A stretch of DNA of 64,000 nt from Chlorogloeopsis fritschii PCC 6912 (GCF_000317285.1 NZ_AJLN01000078.1:34526-98525); one strand, 5' to 3'; shown: positions 52,603 to 63,412, counted from the first letter of the stretch. Notes: generated by a model not told the origin, from the sequence alone. Translations and numbers: made by a program.

Positions 52603-54063
52603 ATGATTCTTTCATCCCGCTTTCATGCAATTTTTGGTCTTATGGGTACTGTTGCGCTGCCATTACTACAAATTGAAATGGCGATCGCTTCACGAGCAAG
52701 GCTAGATACAGCTACTGGGCAGCAAAAAGTTCACATTGATGGAACAAAGACTGATTCTGAGGTAAATATAGTCAGCCAAGGCGATACGTACACTCTTTTG
52801 ACTAACACTTCTCACTCACTCGCCTCAGCAGAACTAGCAAAGCTACCACAGCCAATCCCTGTTCAATCATTCAAACCTAGTACACAAACCGTTTCTAATT
52901 CGACGTTATTGAAGCGATCGCCTAAAGAATTAATAGATGAAGTTTGGCAAATTATTTACCGTCAATACGTAGACAGTAGTTTTAATCGAGTAAATTGGCA
53001 AGCTGTTCGTCGTGAGTACTTAAACAAATCTTACAGCAGCAATCAGGAAGCTTATAAGTCTATCCGAGAGATGCTCAAAAAGTTAAATGATCCATACACC
53101 CGGTTTATGGATCCCCAGGAGTTCAAGAATTTGCAAACGGAAACTTCTGGCGAATTGACGGGTATTGGTATTCAGATTGGTTTAGACGATAAAACCAAAC
53201 AACTAATTGTGATTGCCCCAATTGAGGATACGCCCGCTTTTAAAGTCGGGATTCTAGCAAAAGACATTATCACCAACATTAACGGTAAAAGCACAAAGGG
53301 AATGGATACCGATCAGGCTGTATCCTTAATTCGAGGTGAACCAGGAACCAAAGTTAACCTGACAATCTTGCGGAACGGACAAAAAAAACAATTTACAATT
53401 ACACGGGCGCGGATTGAAATTCATCCTGTCGAATTTTCTCAAAAGCAATCTTCGGCAGGGAAAATTGGCTATATTCGTCTCAAGCAGTTCAGCGCTAATG
53501 CCGCTAAAGAAGTGCGAGACGCAATTAAAAACTTGGAAAGCAAACAAGTAACTGGCTATATTCTGGATCTGCGAAATAATCCTGGTGGATTATTCTCTTC
53601 GAGTGTGGAAATTACTAGAATGTGGCTCAATCAAGGTGCGATTGTCTCCATGATTGACAGGCAGGGTGAAGTAGAACGAGAAGTAGCAAATGGACGTGCT
53701 TTGACAAATAAACCCTTAGTAATATTGGTAGATCAAGGCAGTGCAAGCGCTAGTGAAATCGTCTCTGGTGCTTTACAAGACAATAAGCGTGCTGTTTTAG
53801 TTGGTAGTAAGACATTTGGTAAGGGTTTAGTACAATCAGTGCGTTCCTTAGACGATGGTTCGGGAATAACAGTGACAATCGCCAAATATCATACTCCCAG
53901 TGGTAGAGATATTAACAAGCAGGGTATTAATCCAGACATAGCCGTGAATTTAAACGATAAACAACTACAAAATTTATGGCTTCAGGAACGAGATAAAATC
54001 GCTACTCTAGCAGATCCCCAATTTGCTAAAGCGGTGCAAGTCTTAGGCTCATTAAAAAGATAA
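52603..54063 (+). CDS. C-terminal processing peptidase (S41 family), CtpA-type
   Basis: 486-residue periplasmic or lumenal serine protease with a Ser/Lys dyad. An N-terminal hydrophobic stretch (about 5-25) looks like a signal or membrane anchor. After a 100-residue linker come the S41 domain, a PDZ domain (about 185-265, GIQIGLDDKTKQLIVIAPIE, AFKVGILAKDIITNINGK) and the catalytic region SASASEIVSGALQDNKRAVL with Lys in VGSKTFGKGLVQS. Related enzymes trim the D1 protein. The frame opens at 52573 (TTG); ATG 52603 is chosen. The paralogue (ctpA, B or C) cannot be decided by eye. Confidence 0.9.
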   Translation: MILSSRFHAIFGLMGTVALPLLQIEMAIASRARLDTATGQQKVHIDGTKTDSEVNIVSQGDTYTLLTNTSHSLASAELAKLPQPIPVQSFKPSTQTVSNSTLLKRSPKELIDEVWQIIYRQYVDSSFNRVNWQAVRREYLNKSYSSNQEAYKSIREMLKKLNDPYTRFMDPQEFKNLQTETSGELTGIGIQIGLDDKTKQLIVIAPIEDTPAFKVGILAKDIITNINGKSTKGMDTDQAVSLIRGEPGTKVNLTILRNGQKKQFTITRARIEIHPVEFSQKQSSAGKIGYIRLKQFSANAAKEVRDAIKNLESKQVTGYILDLRNNPGGLFSSSVEITRMWLNQGAIVSMIDRQGEVEREVANGRALTNKPLVILVDQGSASASEIVSGALQDNKRAVLVGSKTFGKGLVQSVRSLDDGSGITVTIAKYHTPSGRDINKQGINPDIAVNLNDKQLQNLWLQERDKIATLADPQFAKAVQVLGSLKR

Positions 54064-54149
54064 ATTACCTTTGCGGTGGACTAACTTTGGATAGAAGTGT
54101 ACTAGCACAGCAGTATCTAATATTTAATCTGGTGTTGCTTCTGTTTGCT

Positions 54150-54602
54150 ATGTCTTTTGTGCCTCAATTAGATCTTCGCCGCAAAGAAATCCTCCGTGGT
54201 GTTCTTGCCGTTTCTATCATCATCGTCGGTATCACTCATTTTATTCGACCGGAGCAATACGCCCGTATTGTACCGCCACCCTTTCCGCCATTTGCGTCTG
54301 TATACATCAGTGGAGTTTTCGAGATTTTAGGTGGCATTGGTTTAATGATTCCATTTGTGAGTGTGGCAGCAGCATGGGGATTGATTGCTTTGTTTATTGC
54401 CGTGTTCCCTGCCAACATTTACATGACTTTGCACAATATTAAAGTTGAGGGAATTCCCCACAATCAATTACTTTATTTGATAAGGCTACCCTTCCAGGCA
54501 GTATTAATTGCTTGGGCATACTGGTACACTCGCAATCCAGAAACACAAGTAGGAGCGTCGGAAGTTGTCAAAGAAGTAAGAAAAGCCAAGGCAAGCGGGT
54601 AA
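54150..54602 (+). CDS. DoxX family membrane protein
   Basis: About 150 residues with four hydrophobic helices: EILRGVLAVSIIIVGITHFI, VYISGVFEILGGIGLMIPFV, SVAAAWGLIALFIAVFPANI and LIRLPFQAVLIAWAYWYT. This is the DoxX layout; functions in the family are diverse and poorly known. The frame could begin at a TTG at 54087 (adding about 20 residues, partly hydrophobic), but the ATG at 54150 (MSFVPQLDLRRKE) gives a complete four-helix protein. It is close behind ctpA-type on the same strand, possibly co-transcribed. Confidence 0.78.
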   Translation: MSFVPQLDLRRKEILRGVLAVSIIIVGITHFIRPEQYARIVPPPFPPFASVYISGVFEILGGIGLMIPFVSVAAAWGLIALFIAVFPANIYMTLHNIKVEGIPHNQLLYLIRLPFQAVLIAWAYWYTRNPETQVGASEVVKEVRKAKASG

Positions 54603-54655
54603 TGGCTTATGCCATCTCCAAGCGCCGCACCGTTTGAGATTTTCTACTACTACTT

Positions 54656-54728
54656 GTAAGGTGGGCACTACCCACAACGTAAAATAAGGGTTTGGAGAGA
54701 GTTAGGCACTGCCCACCCTACAAAAAAA
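54656..54728 (+). repeat. Interspersed repeat family A, copy 2
   Basis: GTAAGGTGGGCACTACCCAC followed by AACGTAAAATAAGGG and TTAGGCACTGCCCACCCTAC. Ends are imperfect inverted copies of each other. It is 54 bases after the DoxX stop, with TACTACTACTTGTAAG preceding it as in copy 3. Confidence 0.8.
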
Positions 54729-54828
54729 TAATAGGAGAGAAAAGGCTCCTAGTAGCGTTTTCCTTGCAGAACTTGACTACTAATACAATAGACTTTTTGC
54801 AACAATCACGATTTAGGTTAATTACAAC

Positions 54829-54888
54829 CACAGATAGACACCGATAAACATAGATTTTATCTGTGTCTATCTGTGTCCATCTGTGGTC
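54829..54888. repeat. Imperfect long inverted repeat
   Basis: CCACAGATAGACACCGATAA is mirrored by ATCTGTGTCCATCTGTGG after ACATAGATTTTATCTGTGTC. It lies between the two copies of repeat family A. Confidence 0.6.
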
Positions 54889-54963
54889 GATTTCTTTGAA
54901 TATAGAATGAGTGCAAGAGGTTTAATGCACTATTTTAGCTGTGCCACACCACTACTACTACTT

Positions 54964-55038
54964 GTAAGTTGGACACTGCCAACAACTTAAAAATAAAGGT
55001 TTGAGGAAAGTTAGACAGTGCCCACCCTACAAAAATTG
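54964..55038 (+). repeat. Interspersed repeat family A, copy 3
   Basis: GTAAGTTGGACACTGCC at the left, AAATAAAGGTTTGAGGAAAG in the middle and CAGTGCCCACCCTAC at the right, 236 bases after copy 2 and just before the pgm gene. Slightly diverged from copies 1 and 2. Confidence 0.8.
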
Positions 55039-55060
55039 CCGGCTAGAAGTCAATTAAGCT

Positions 55061-56704
<1,644 letters not shown>

Positions 56705-56893
56705 TCACTATCTGGGAAGTGCAAGCAGTAAGCCTTCAGCCGAAAGCTATCTTACATTTTGACAGGGAAAGTATCCTTTAAACATCGTTCTTGTTATGCT
56801 GTTGTTTTTCTCTCTACTGAGTGTTGCACGTAAAGCTGTAAGTAGCAATGAATGTATTGATGATCAATACCAGCTAAACTTAGCTCCTAGACT

Positions 56894-57526
56894 ATGCCCA
56901 CCTCATCCCTATTACGAACAAAATTACAAACTTCAAAATTACTACAGGATTTCTTACAAAGACATTCAGGAGAGCGTATTTACCTGAGAGACTTGCTGAA
57001 TGAGATGAGCAATCGGGCTTTTGCTCCTCTGATATTTATTTGTGCGTTACCAGAAGCATTGCCACTACCTGTTGCTGGAGTTTCTGCGATTATCGGCATA
57101 CCTTTGATGATAATATCAGGGCAGTTAATGTTGGGTTTTTCCAAGCCTTGGCTACCGAAATGGATAGCAAATCGCTCTTTGAAACGCAAAGATTTCGAGA
57201 AAATTATCAAAAAAATTCTGCATTATCTGCAAAAGTGTGAAAGAGTGATTCGCCCACGCTGGCGATTTGTTACTTCTCCTTTAGCACAGCGCCTGTTGGG
57301 CTTATTGTTTCTTGTTCTTGCTTTTGTGATTGCTCTGCCAATACCTTTTGGTAATTTGCCACCTGCCGTTGCTATAGCCATTATTAGTCTAGGCATCATC
57401 GAGCAAGATGGGGTGGTGATAGTTTTGGGTGTTTTGGCAGCCTGTGCAATTCTCGTCATTATGGCGAGTGCGATCGCGGCTTTGTTATCTGCGGCACTGG
57501 TACATTTGGGGATAGGTGATAGGTGA
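56894..57526 (+). CDS. Exopolysaccharide synthesis protein, ExoD family
   Basis: 210 residues with an N-terminal soluble helix (KLLQDFLQRHSGERIYLRDL) then four or five membrane helices (ALPEALPLPVAGVSAIIGIP, RLLGLLFLVLAFVIALPIPF, and so on). This matches the ExoD family linked to exopolysaccharide production in rhizobia; a direct enzymatic role is not shown. It is divergent from pgm. Start ATG 56894. The stop-proximal DNA runs into low-complexity GACAGGGGACAGGAGACAG text. Confidence 0.82.
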   Translation: MPTSSLLRTKLQTSKLLQDFLQRHSGERIYLRDLLNEMSNRAFAPLIFICALPEALPLPVAGVSAIIGIPLMIISGQLMLGFSKPWLPKWIANRSLKRKDFEKIIKKILHYLQKCERVIRPRWRFVTSPLAQRLLGLLFLVLAFVIALPIPFGNLPPAVAIAIISLGIIEQDGVVIVLGVLAACAILVIMASAIAALLSAALVHLGIGDR

Positions 57527-57678
57527 CAGGGGACAGGAGACAGATGAGTTTAATTGTTCTGTTCCCTGTAACCTGTACCCTGTTCCCTTTTATTAGCGAT
57601 CGCATATTCAAGCAAAACAGGCAGACAAAGCCTAAATCCCGTCTACCCATAAAATTAATTACAAAATTTGTTTGCGAT

Positions 57679-58230
57679 TTATTGCTGCAACTTATATAAA
57701 TGACTCTCCAATAACGATGCGATCGCCTCTGGATGTACTTTTTTGTATTCTTTGTGTCCAAGTTGCAATATGCAGTTGGGTGCGTTATTACAACGCTTTA
57801 AGCAGCCAGTAGTTTCGATAACGACTTGATCTTGAAGCCCACGTTCGCACAAAGTCTTCTCTAATTCTGAGAGTAAACCTTGACCACCCCGTTTGCGACA
57901 GCCAGATTTTTGACACACCAAAATTTTGGCTTTCGGTGGCAGGGGCATTTTTTGGCTTGGGCAAATACCAAGTGGTTTTACCCCATAGACTTTGAATTTG
58001 ATTTTGCCTGTGTGAGAGTTTAACTTACTCAAACCAAAAACGCTAATGATTTCACCAATTTCTAGATGTTGATTGAGAGAACAACGCAACTCCTTGGGAA
58101 TTTTTAGTCTTACTTCTCCCGATGCGATCGCTACTCGCAAATATTTACACGCTCCTGATGAATCGCCCACAAAACCAAGGAATTGCCCCTCAAGGTTAAA
58201 CTCCGATAAGGTTAGGTACTTATTGCTCAT
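57679..58230 (-). CDS. Thioredoxin-like [2Fe-2S] ferredoxin domain protein
   Basis: 183 residues. The C-terminal part (about 90-180) resembles the thioredoxin-like [2Fe-2S] domain of NuoE/HoxE and ferredoxin-like proteins: ILVCQKSGCRKRGGQ and TTGCLKRCNNAPNCILQL give five or six cysteines with the C-x4-C and C-x3-C spacing. The N-terminal 80 residues, with SNKYLTLSEFNLEGQFLGFV, are a beta-rich domain of unknown role. It is probably a soluble electron carrier or a regulator of one. Start ATG 58230. Confidence 0.82.
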   Translation of the reverse strand: MSNKYLTLSEFNLEGQFLGFVGDSSGACKYLRVAIASGEVRLKIPKELRCSLNQHLEIGEIISVFGLSKLNSHTGKIKFKVYGVKPLGICPSQKMPLPPKAKILVCQKSGCRKRGGQGLLSELEKTLCERGLQDQVVIETTGCLKRCNNAPNCILQLGHKEYKKVHPEAIASLLESHLYKLQQ

Positions 58231-58294
58231 TTTCTACTTTGGATTTGAGGTTATTAATTGTTAGTAGTTAGTTGTTAGTTGTGATAACCACTAA

Positions 58295-58413
58295 CTACTG
58301 TACGGGCGGGTTTTGTTGACTATCTTTCGGTTAAAACCAGCAATTTATCTTCTAAACCCGCACGCCAGTTGCTACAACGCGGGAAACCCGCAAGGGCGCA
58401 CTGGCTCCCCTAC
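58295..58413 (-). repeat. Interspersed repeat family B, copy 3 (inverted)
   Basis: About 119 bases holding TACTGTACGGGCGGGTTTTG at the left, AAACCCGCACGCCAGTTGCT in the middle and GCGCACTGGCTCCCCTAC at the right. It is the reverse of the copies at 8047-8220 and 42651-42814. The neighbouring DNA is AACTACTAACTACT-type low-complexity text. Confidence 0.75.
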
Positions 58414-58434
58414 TAACCACTAACTATTCCCTAT

Positions 58435-58638
58435 CTATGCAAGACGTTTTGCTTCAAAAGTTTGAGGTAATACTAGCGGATCTGGTAAGTTAGTAAATAA
58501 TAGTTCCCAACCATTTGCTAAAGTAAAAATCTTGCCATCGGCTCCATCTGTTTCTTTAACAACTTCTTCTTCCAAATCTTTTTTGGCAACGTAAACCATT
58601 AAAGTACCAGCGTTATTTTTGCGTAGCATTACCTTCAT
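58435..58638 (-). CDS. nifT: NifT/FixU family protein
   Basis: 67-residue small protein of nitrogen-fixation clusters; its precise role in nitrogenase maturation is not known. The sequence MKVMLRKNNAGTLMVYVAKKDLEEEV with ANGWELLFT and the end PQTFEAKRLA match NifT. It overlaps the end of nifZ by 26 bases, so nifV-nifZ-nifT form one unit. Confidence 0.92.
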   Translation of the reverse strand: MKVMLRKNNAGTLMVYVAKKDLEEEVVKETDGADGKIFTLANGWELLFTNLPDPLVLPQTFEAKRLA

Positions 58639-58903
58639 TATCTTTAGCCTCTACAAGTTCTAGTTCTTTTGCACGACAACCGATGATGAACCCTGTATGT
58701 AAGAAATGCACCGCATAAATATAAGACCTTTGTAAAAAGGTACCTATACTAGCGACATAACCAATATCTCCAATATTTGCTAATACTTTCCCAATTTCTT
58801 GTCCGGGAAAAGTCCCATCATTTTTAATTAACTTGCGAACTCGGACTTTATCACCTATTTCAAAAGCAGGTGCATCATCTAACTCAAATTCATCCGATGG
58901 CAT
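58613..58903 (-). CDS. nifZ: NifZ family protein
   Basis: 96-residue protein involved in forming the nitrogenase P-cluster. The NifZ-like core is EIGDKVRVRKLIKNDGTFPG, then IGDIGYVASIGTFLQRSYIY, with an SH3-like beta layout. It overlaps nifV by 14 bases upstream and nifT by 26 downstream. In Nostoc-type clusters the order nifV-nifZ-nifT is standard. Confidence 0.92.
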   Translation of the reverse strand: MPSDEFELDDAPAFEIGDKVRVRKLIKNDGTFPGQEIGKVLANIGDIGYVASIGTFLQRSYIYAVHFLHTGFIIGCRAKELELVEAKDNEGNATQK

Positions 58904-60023
58904 GAGAGTATCTCACTTCTTTAACTAAATTCAATACTTCTTGTGCGCTTAAGCTACGTTTTTTCTGAACTGATTGTTTCCGCACAGCATCCAAAACATA
59001 CTGGCTTTCTTCTACACTGAGGGTAATGCCATGTTGTAGTAGTAAATTAGATAGTAAGTGTCTGCCAGAATGCTTGCCTACAACCAAGCGCCGCTCCCAA
59101 CCCACCTCTTCAGGTGCAAATGGCTCATAGGTGGAGGGGTTTTGCATGACGCCGTGGGCATGAATACCAGATTCGTGAGCAAAGGTATTTTCGCCAACAA
59201 TTGCTTTCCAGGGCGGCACACTGCAACCTGATGCCGCAGCTACCAGTCGAGACAGTTCTAACAAACGCTGGGTGTCGATCCCAGCATCGAAACCGTAAAT
59301 GCGCTTGATTGCCATGACAACTTCTTCTAAAGCCGCATTACCAGCTCTTTCACCCAATCCGTTTACCGTTGTATTTACCGACATGGCTCCGGCTTTGATA
59401 CCAGCTAGAGCATTGGCAGTTGCCAAACCAAAATCATTGTGAGTGTGGATTTCCACCGGAATCATCAAAGCTGCGACTAGGCGATTCACTTTTGTATATG
59501 TGGTAAACGGATCGAGAATGCCAACGGTATCGCAGAAACGAAACCGCGATGCACCCCATTCTTGGGCATAATGAGCTACATCAAACAAAAAGTTATCATC
59601 GGCTCTAGAGGAATCTTCGCCTCCTACTGCAACCCAAAGACCGCGATCCAAAGCAAAGCTGATACTATCTTTGAGTTGTTGTAATGTTACTCGCCATTGA
59701 CCGTGAAATTTAGCAGCTATTTGAATTCCAGACACAGGAATAGAAATATGCACTCGCTCCAAGCCACAAGCCAAGGAAGCTTGAATATCTGAGATTACGG
59801 CACGGTTCCAGCCTAGCAAATTTGCAGACAAACCTAAGTCAGAAATGGCTGCGATCGCTCGCATTTCTTCCTCACCCATTGCTGGAATACCGACTTCTAA
59901 TTCGTGAACGCCGATACTATCAAGAAATTTGGCGATCGCTACTTTTTCTTGTAAGTTAAAAGCAACACCTGCCGCTTGTTCGCCGTCACGCAAAGTCGTA
60001 TCATTAATTAAGACCTGATTCAT
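58890..60023 (-). CDS. nifV: Homocitrate synthase NifV
   Basis: 377-residue enzyme condensing acetyl-CoA with 2-oxoglutarate to give homocitrate, a ligand of the FeMo cofactor. Features: DTTLRDGEQAAGVAFN near the N terminus, VEIHTHNDFGLATANALAG, TVNGLGERAGNAALEEVV and GENTFAHESGIHAHG. A GAGG ribosome site precedes ATG 60023. It is the first gene of nifV-nifZ-nifT here; the nitrogenase structural genes are not in the window. Confidence 0.95.
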   Translation of the reverse strand: MNQVLINDTTLRDGEQAAGVAFNLQEKVAIAKFLDSIGVHELEVGIPAMGEEEMRAIAAISDLGLSANLLGWNRAVISDIQASLACGLERVHISIPVSGIQIAAKFHGQWRVTLQQLKDSISFALDRGLWVAVGGEDSSRADDNFLFDVAHYAQEWGASRFRFCDTVGILDPFTTYTKVNRLVAALMIPVEIHTHNDFGLATANALAGIKAGAMSVNTTVNGLGERAGNAALEEVVMAIKRIYGFDAGIDTQRLLELSRLVAAASGCSVPPWKAIVGENTFAHESGIHAHGVMQNPSTYEPFAPEEVGWERRLVVGKHSGRHLLSNLLLQHGITLSVEESQYVLDAVRKQSVQKKRSLSAQEVLNLVKEVRYSHAIG

Positions 60024-60114
60024 TGCAAAAATACCTCTTAGGCAATGTTTTTCATACCATTTCTGGTCTAGTGCCCTAAAAAATTACTGGTAACGAGCAA
60101 TGACTTAATAAGGG

Positions 60115-60135
60115 ATGAAGTATGAAGTATGAAGT
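60115..60135 (+). repeat. 7-nt tandem repeat, three units
   Basis: ATGAAGT repeated three times head to tail, followed by ATAAATT, in the gap upstream of nifV. This is the third such 7-nt repeat in the window with a third different unit. Confidence 0.8.
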
Positions 60136-60304
60136 ATAAATTAGTAAAATATTTCATCCTTTATCCTACCCTACTCTGCGGGTTCTCCTATGAAGTACGT
60201 GAAGCCGCTCTAATGGGGCGTCTACACCCTTTAGCCTTTCTCTTCATTCTTACTCGATTACCAATTTGCATTCTGTATGACAACAAACCAGGAATAAGTA
60301 TAAA

Positions 60305-60424
60305 TTAAAAATTATTTTCCCCAGAATGATTAGGGATTTTATCGAGTAGCATATAGCTCATATATGTATTGGCAATTCCTGAGAAAATCAATAAGCTTAA
60401 TCCAGCAATTAAAGTACAAATCAT
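60305..60424 (-). CDS. Very small membrane protein in the nif region
   Basis: 39 residues with one hydrophobic helix (TLIAGLSLLIFSGIANTYMS) and a polar end (DKIPNHSGENNF). A GAGG site lies 8 bases before ATG 60424. A longer frame to 60511 would add METAFYLLPSAFCLLLS, which is only the reverse of low-complexity DNA, so it is rejected. Function unknown; it lies between the DUF2949 gene and nifV on the same strand. Confidence 0.5.
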   Translation of the reverse strand: MICTLIAGLSLLIFSGIANTYMSYMLLDKIPNHSGENNF

Positions 60425-60545
60425 CGTGTTAACCTCAACGTAAATGTAAAATTTTTGTGTGCTAAGTAGAAGGCAGAAGGCAGAGGGCAGAAGATAAAAG
60501 GCTGTTTCCACCTATTTTCTAGAAGTAGAATCAAAAATTATCTAA

Positions 60546-60743
60546 CTAAACTTGTTCTTCTAGCCAATCAAATATCCGTTCTAACTGCTCTATATCTACT
60601 AATCCGTATTGCCAAAGCAGCATTGGTAAGGGGCCATTTTCTACCTCGCGTTTTCGTAAAGCTACAGCAATATCTCTTCTTGTCAGTTCAAGTTCTTCTT
60701 GCAAAAAATTGATAAATTTTATATCAGTGTTACAGTTAACCAT
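60546..60743 (-). CDS. DUF2949 family protein in the nif region
   Basis: 65-residue soluble protein; DUF2949 has no known function. Conserved text: IKFINFLQEELELTRRDIAV, LRKREVENGPLPMLLWQYGL, and IEQLERIFDWLEE. Its position between nifP and nifV on the same strand matches the small gene in the Nostoc-type nifP-nifV region from memory. Confidence 0.78.
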   Translation of the reverse strand: MVNCNTDIKFINFLQEELELTRRDIAVALRKREVENGPLPMLLWQYGLVDIEQLERIFDWLEEQV

Positions 60744-60772
60744 AAGAGAAGATTTGACAAAAAATTAAATAA

Positions 60773-61018
60773 TTACAACTGCCAACATTGCTCTAACCAA
60801 TCAACTAATTCTTGACGAGAAGCCACAAATTGCTTGACAGTACTATGAACAAGAATTACTGTTAAACCACTATTTATATGTACTCGTAAAGAACCATCAG
60901 GTGGACACGAACAGGGAATCATTAACTCTTGCAAACGGTGATAAATTCGCCAGCGATCGCCTAAAGGAATTTGCAAAATATGATCACCTAAGGCGTTAGA
61001 ACTACTGTGTTGTAACAT
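60773..61018 (-). CDS. Small protein of unknown function in the nif region
   Basis: 81 residues, alpha/beta-looking, no membrane segment. It has DHILQIPLGDRWRIYHRLQE, a Cys pair in IPCSCPPDGS and WLEQCWQL at the end. It lies between nifP and the DUF2949 gene on the same strand with short gaps, which suggests one transcript. It corresponds by position to an unnamed small gene of Nostoc nif regions, from memory. Confidence 0.65.
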   Translation of the reverse strand: MLQHSSSNALGDHILQIPLGDRWRIYHRLQELMIPCSCPPDGSLRVHINSGLTVILVHSTVKQFVASRQELVDWLEQCWQL

Positions 61019-61064
61019 TCTTCATTTGTTAGTAATGGGTGAATAACAAATAACTACCTTCTGC

Positions 61065-61826
61065 CTACTTTCGCTTATCCGCTACGCGTCTACTGCCTTC
61101 TTTTAGAATTTGCAGTTGTTGTTCGAGTTGCTCTATGCGTTCTAGCAAAGAGCGAATCACAGTTGCTTCTACATCCGGAAGCTTGTTATGTTCCAAAGGA
61201 GAAAGATTAGCAGACTGCTTGCGGGAAATATTGCGTCCGGGAATTCCCACTACAGTACAATCAGCAGGGACATTCCGCAGCACAACCGAACCTGCACCGA
61301 CACGAACGCGATCGCCAATGTGAATATTGCCTAAAACTTTCGCACCCGCTCCCACAACAACGTTTTTGCCTAAAGTAGGATGGCGCTTGCCAGTTTCTTT
61401 TCCGGTACCGCCAAGGGTGACACCTTGGTAAATTAAGGTGTAGTCTCCAACAATCGCAGTTTCGCCAATGACAACACCCATACCATGGTCGATAAATACC
61501 CCTTTACCAATTTCTGCACCTGGGTGAATTTCAATTCCTGTCAAAAATCTTCCCACATGAGAAATTAAGCGAGGGATAAAAGCCACCCGGTGACGGTGCA
61601 ACCAGTGGGCAAGACGATGCAAACACAGAGCATGAAATCCGGGATAGCAAAATAGCACTTCCAACCAATTGCGTGCTGCCGGATCGCGCTCAAAAATAAT
61701 CCGAAAATCACTTAATAATGGCTCAAACAAAACGTCAGTAACTAAAGACGACTGTTGTTCTGTATTTGCACCATCCTGGGTTTGTGCAATTTTGGTTTTC
61801 CGACTCGGCTCTAAGGTCTGTGGCAT
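61065..61826 (-). CDS. nifP: Serine O-acetyltransferase, NifP-type
   Basis: 253-residue enzyme making O-acetylserine, precursor of cysteine, thought to raise cysteine supply for nitrogenase Fe-S clusters. The N-terminal region (about 30-110) has [20 protein letters not shown] and [20 protein letters not shown]. The left-handed beta-helix follows with [20 protein letters not shown] and hexapeptide repeats to [20 protein letters not shown]. The C-terminal tail (about 200-253) is a polar coiled coil. It heads the leftward nif accessory genes. Confidence 0.88.
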   Translation of the reverse strand: MPQTLEPSRKTKIAQTQDGANTEQQSSLVTDVLFEPLLSDFRIIFERDPAARNWLEVLFCYPGFHALCLHRLAHWLHRHRVAFIPRLISHVGRFLTGIEIHPGAEIGKGVFIDHGMGVVIGETAIVGDYTLIYQGVTLGGTGKETGKRHPTLGKNVVVGAGAKVLGNIHIGDRVRVGAGSVVLRNVPADCTVVGIPGRNISRKQSANLSPLEHNKLPDVEATVIRSLLERIEQLEQQLQILKEGSRRVADKRK

Positions 61827-62489
61827 CGTTAATGCTCTGATAAAAAGCAGTGCGCTATTTTCTGCTTATATCAGGCACCTTGCGATCTGTTAGTACATTC
61901 GGTGTCGATTGGATTTATTGGATTGATTAAGCTTGTACTCAAAAGCCCCAACCCCGATTTAATGGAAATTTAAAATTTCTGTGGGGGTAGGGGTGTTAGT
62001 ATTTTTAGGATGGGGGTTCTAGTATTTTTGGGTGAAGGGCTAGGTATTTTGGTACTCAAGTCAAGCGCCTTGCTTTTAATGTTTTGCAACGATTGAGCAA
62101 AATATTTTTGCATAACTTAACGTGTACTCAACCGTGCGGAAATATGCGGTTTTTAGTATGAACAGTAAAAATTCTGTATAGGCAGTTACTATCAATATTT
62201 TATTATTTTGTTGGTGAAAAAACAAGTCGGAATTGGGACTCAAACAGAAAAGATAGGGACGAATAGAATTCGCTAATACACAGGCAAAGCCCACGCAGGT
62301 GGGCTAATATCGTTTCACTTTAAGATTGATACAAATAGGGAGTGGGGGGGAAAGAATTAAAGGCTAATCATTGGTATCAGGCATTTCGTGAAATGGCATA
62401 ACGTCAAAATGAACTTTTTCAATCTTTGCCTTGCAGGTTTTGTTTGTGTAGCTGTGATTTCCAATCGCCGAGTTTGAATAAAATTTGAC
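61827..62489. other. Intergenic region upstream of nifP
   Basis: 663 bases without a recognised gene. It holds low-complexity phrases (GGGGGTAGGGGTGTTAGTAT, GGGGGTTCTAGTATTTTTGG) and a hairpin AGCCCAC, GCAG loop, GTGGGCT at 62288-62305, matching the one at 7206-7223. A 72-residue frame at 62076-62294 looks spurious. The nifP promoter must lie at its left end; no clear NtcA-type GTA-N8-TAC site was seen. Confidence 0.4.
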
Positions 62490-63380
62490 TCACGAGACAA
62501 CCTCTAAGCTCGCTATTTCGTCAGGCGTTAACTGAATTGACGCAGCGGCAATGTTTTCTTCTAAATGGCTGATGGTCGTTGTGCCAGGAATCAAGATAAT
62601 ATTAGGTGCATAATGTAGCAGCCATGCCAACGCAATTTGATTGGTTTTCACGTTATGGCGATCGCCAATTTCTCGCAAGTTTCCGCCTGCATCAGCTAGG
62701 GGTGCACCCCGCTTCAGTGGATGGGCATCAAGAGAGCCATAAGGGATGAAAGCAATAGCATTTTGAGTGCAATAGTTGAGAATATCGACATGAGTGCGAT
62801 CGCGAATGCTAAAGCGATTTTGAACAGAAGCGATCGCCACAATTTTTCGGGCTTCTTCCAATTGGTTGAGTGTCACGTTTGACAAGCCAATATGGCGAAT
62901 TTTGCCTTCGCGCTGAAGTTCAGCGAGTGCTCCCACCGATTCGGCAAACGGCACATTGGGATCGGGACGATGCAGTTGATACAAATCGATGCGATCAACT
63001 TTTAACCTTTGCAAACTTGCCTCACAGCCACGGCGCAGATTTTCGGGGCTGCCATTGGCACGAATATTATCTGGTGCAGGTTTGTCAATCCCGCCTTTTG
63101 TTGCGATCGCCAGATGTGATGGATAAGGGTGCAAAGCTGAAGCAATCAACTCTTCGTTAAAACCAGGCCCATACGCTTCAGCAGTATCTATGAAATTTAC
63201 TCCCAGTTCAACAGCACGCCGGAGTAGATTTTGCCCACCTTCCCAGTCAGCGTAAGGGCCAAAATTGCCTGGTTGTCCAGTTAACCGCATCGCGCCGTAA
63301 CCGAGACGATTGATAATTACGTCTCCTCCCAATTCAAAGGTTGGGGGAACAGATGGTTGTTGCGAAGTCATGTTAGACAT
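62490..63380 (-). CDS. Aldo/keto reductase
   Basis: 296-residue NADPH-dependent oxidoreductase of the AKR superfamily. The TIM-barrel landmarks are VNFIDTAEAYGPGFNEELIA (Asp and Tyr), LAIATKGG (Lys), YQLHRPDPNVPFAESV (His) and the C-terminal SIQLTPDEIASLEVV. The four catalytic residues are present. Substrate unknown. Starts possible at 63380 or 63371. It is downstream of the next gene by a 32-base gap, so they may be co-transcribed. Confidence 0.9.
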   Translation of the reverse strand: MSNMTSQQPSVPPTFELGGDVIINRLGYGAMRLTGQPGNFGPYADWEGGQNLLRRAVELGVNFIDTAEAYGPGFNEELIASALHPYPSHLAIATKGGIDKPAPDNIRANGSPENLRRGCEASLQRLKVDRIDLYQLHRPDPNVPFAESVGALAELQREGKIRHIGLSNVTLNQLEEARKIVAIASVQNRFSIRDRTHVDILNYCTQNAIAFIPYGSLDAHPLKRGAPLADAGGNLREIGDRHNVKTNQIALAWLLHYAPNIILIPGTTTISHLEENIAAASIQLTPDEIASLEVVS

Positions 63381-63412
63381 GGATGTTTACCGTTGTAGAA
63401 TAAATTTCTGCC

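Noticed and set aside
62076..62294. 72-residue minus-strand frame upstream of nifP
   Set aside because: No ribosome site, no motif, and partly made of a hairpin repeat.
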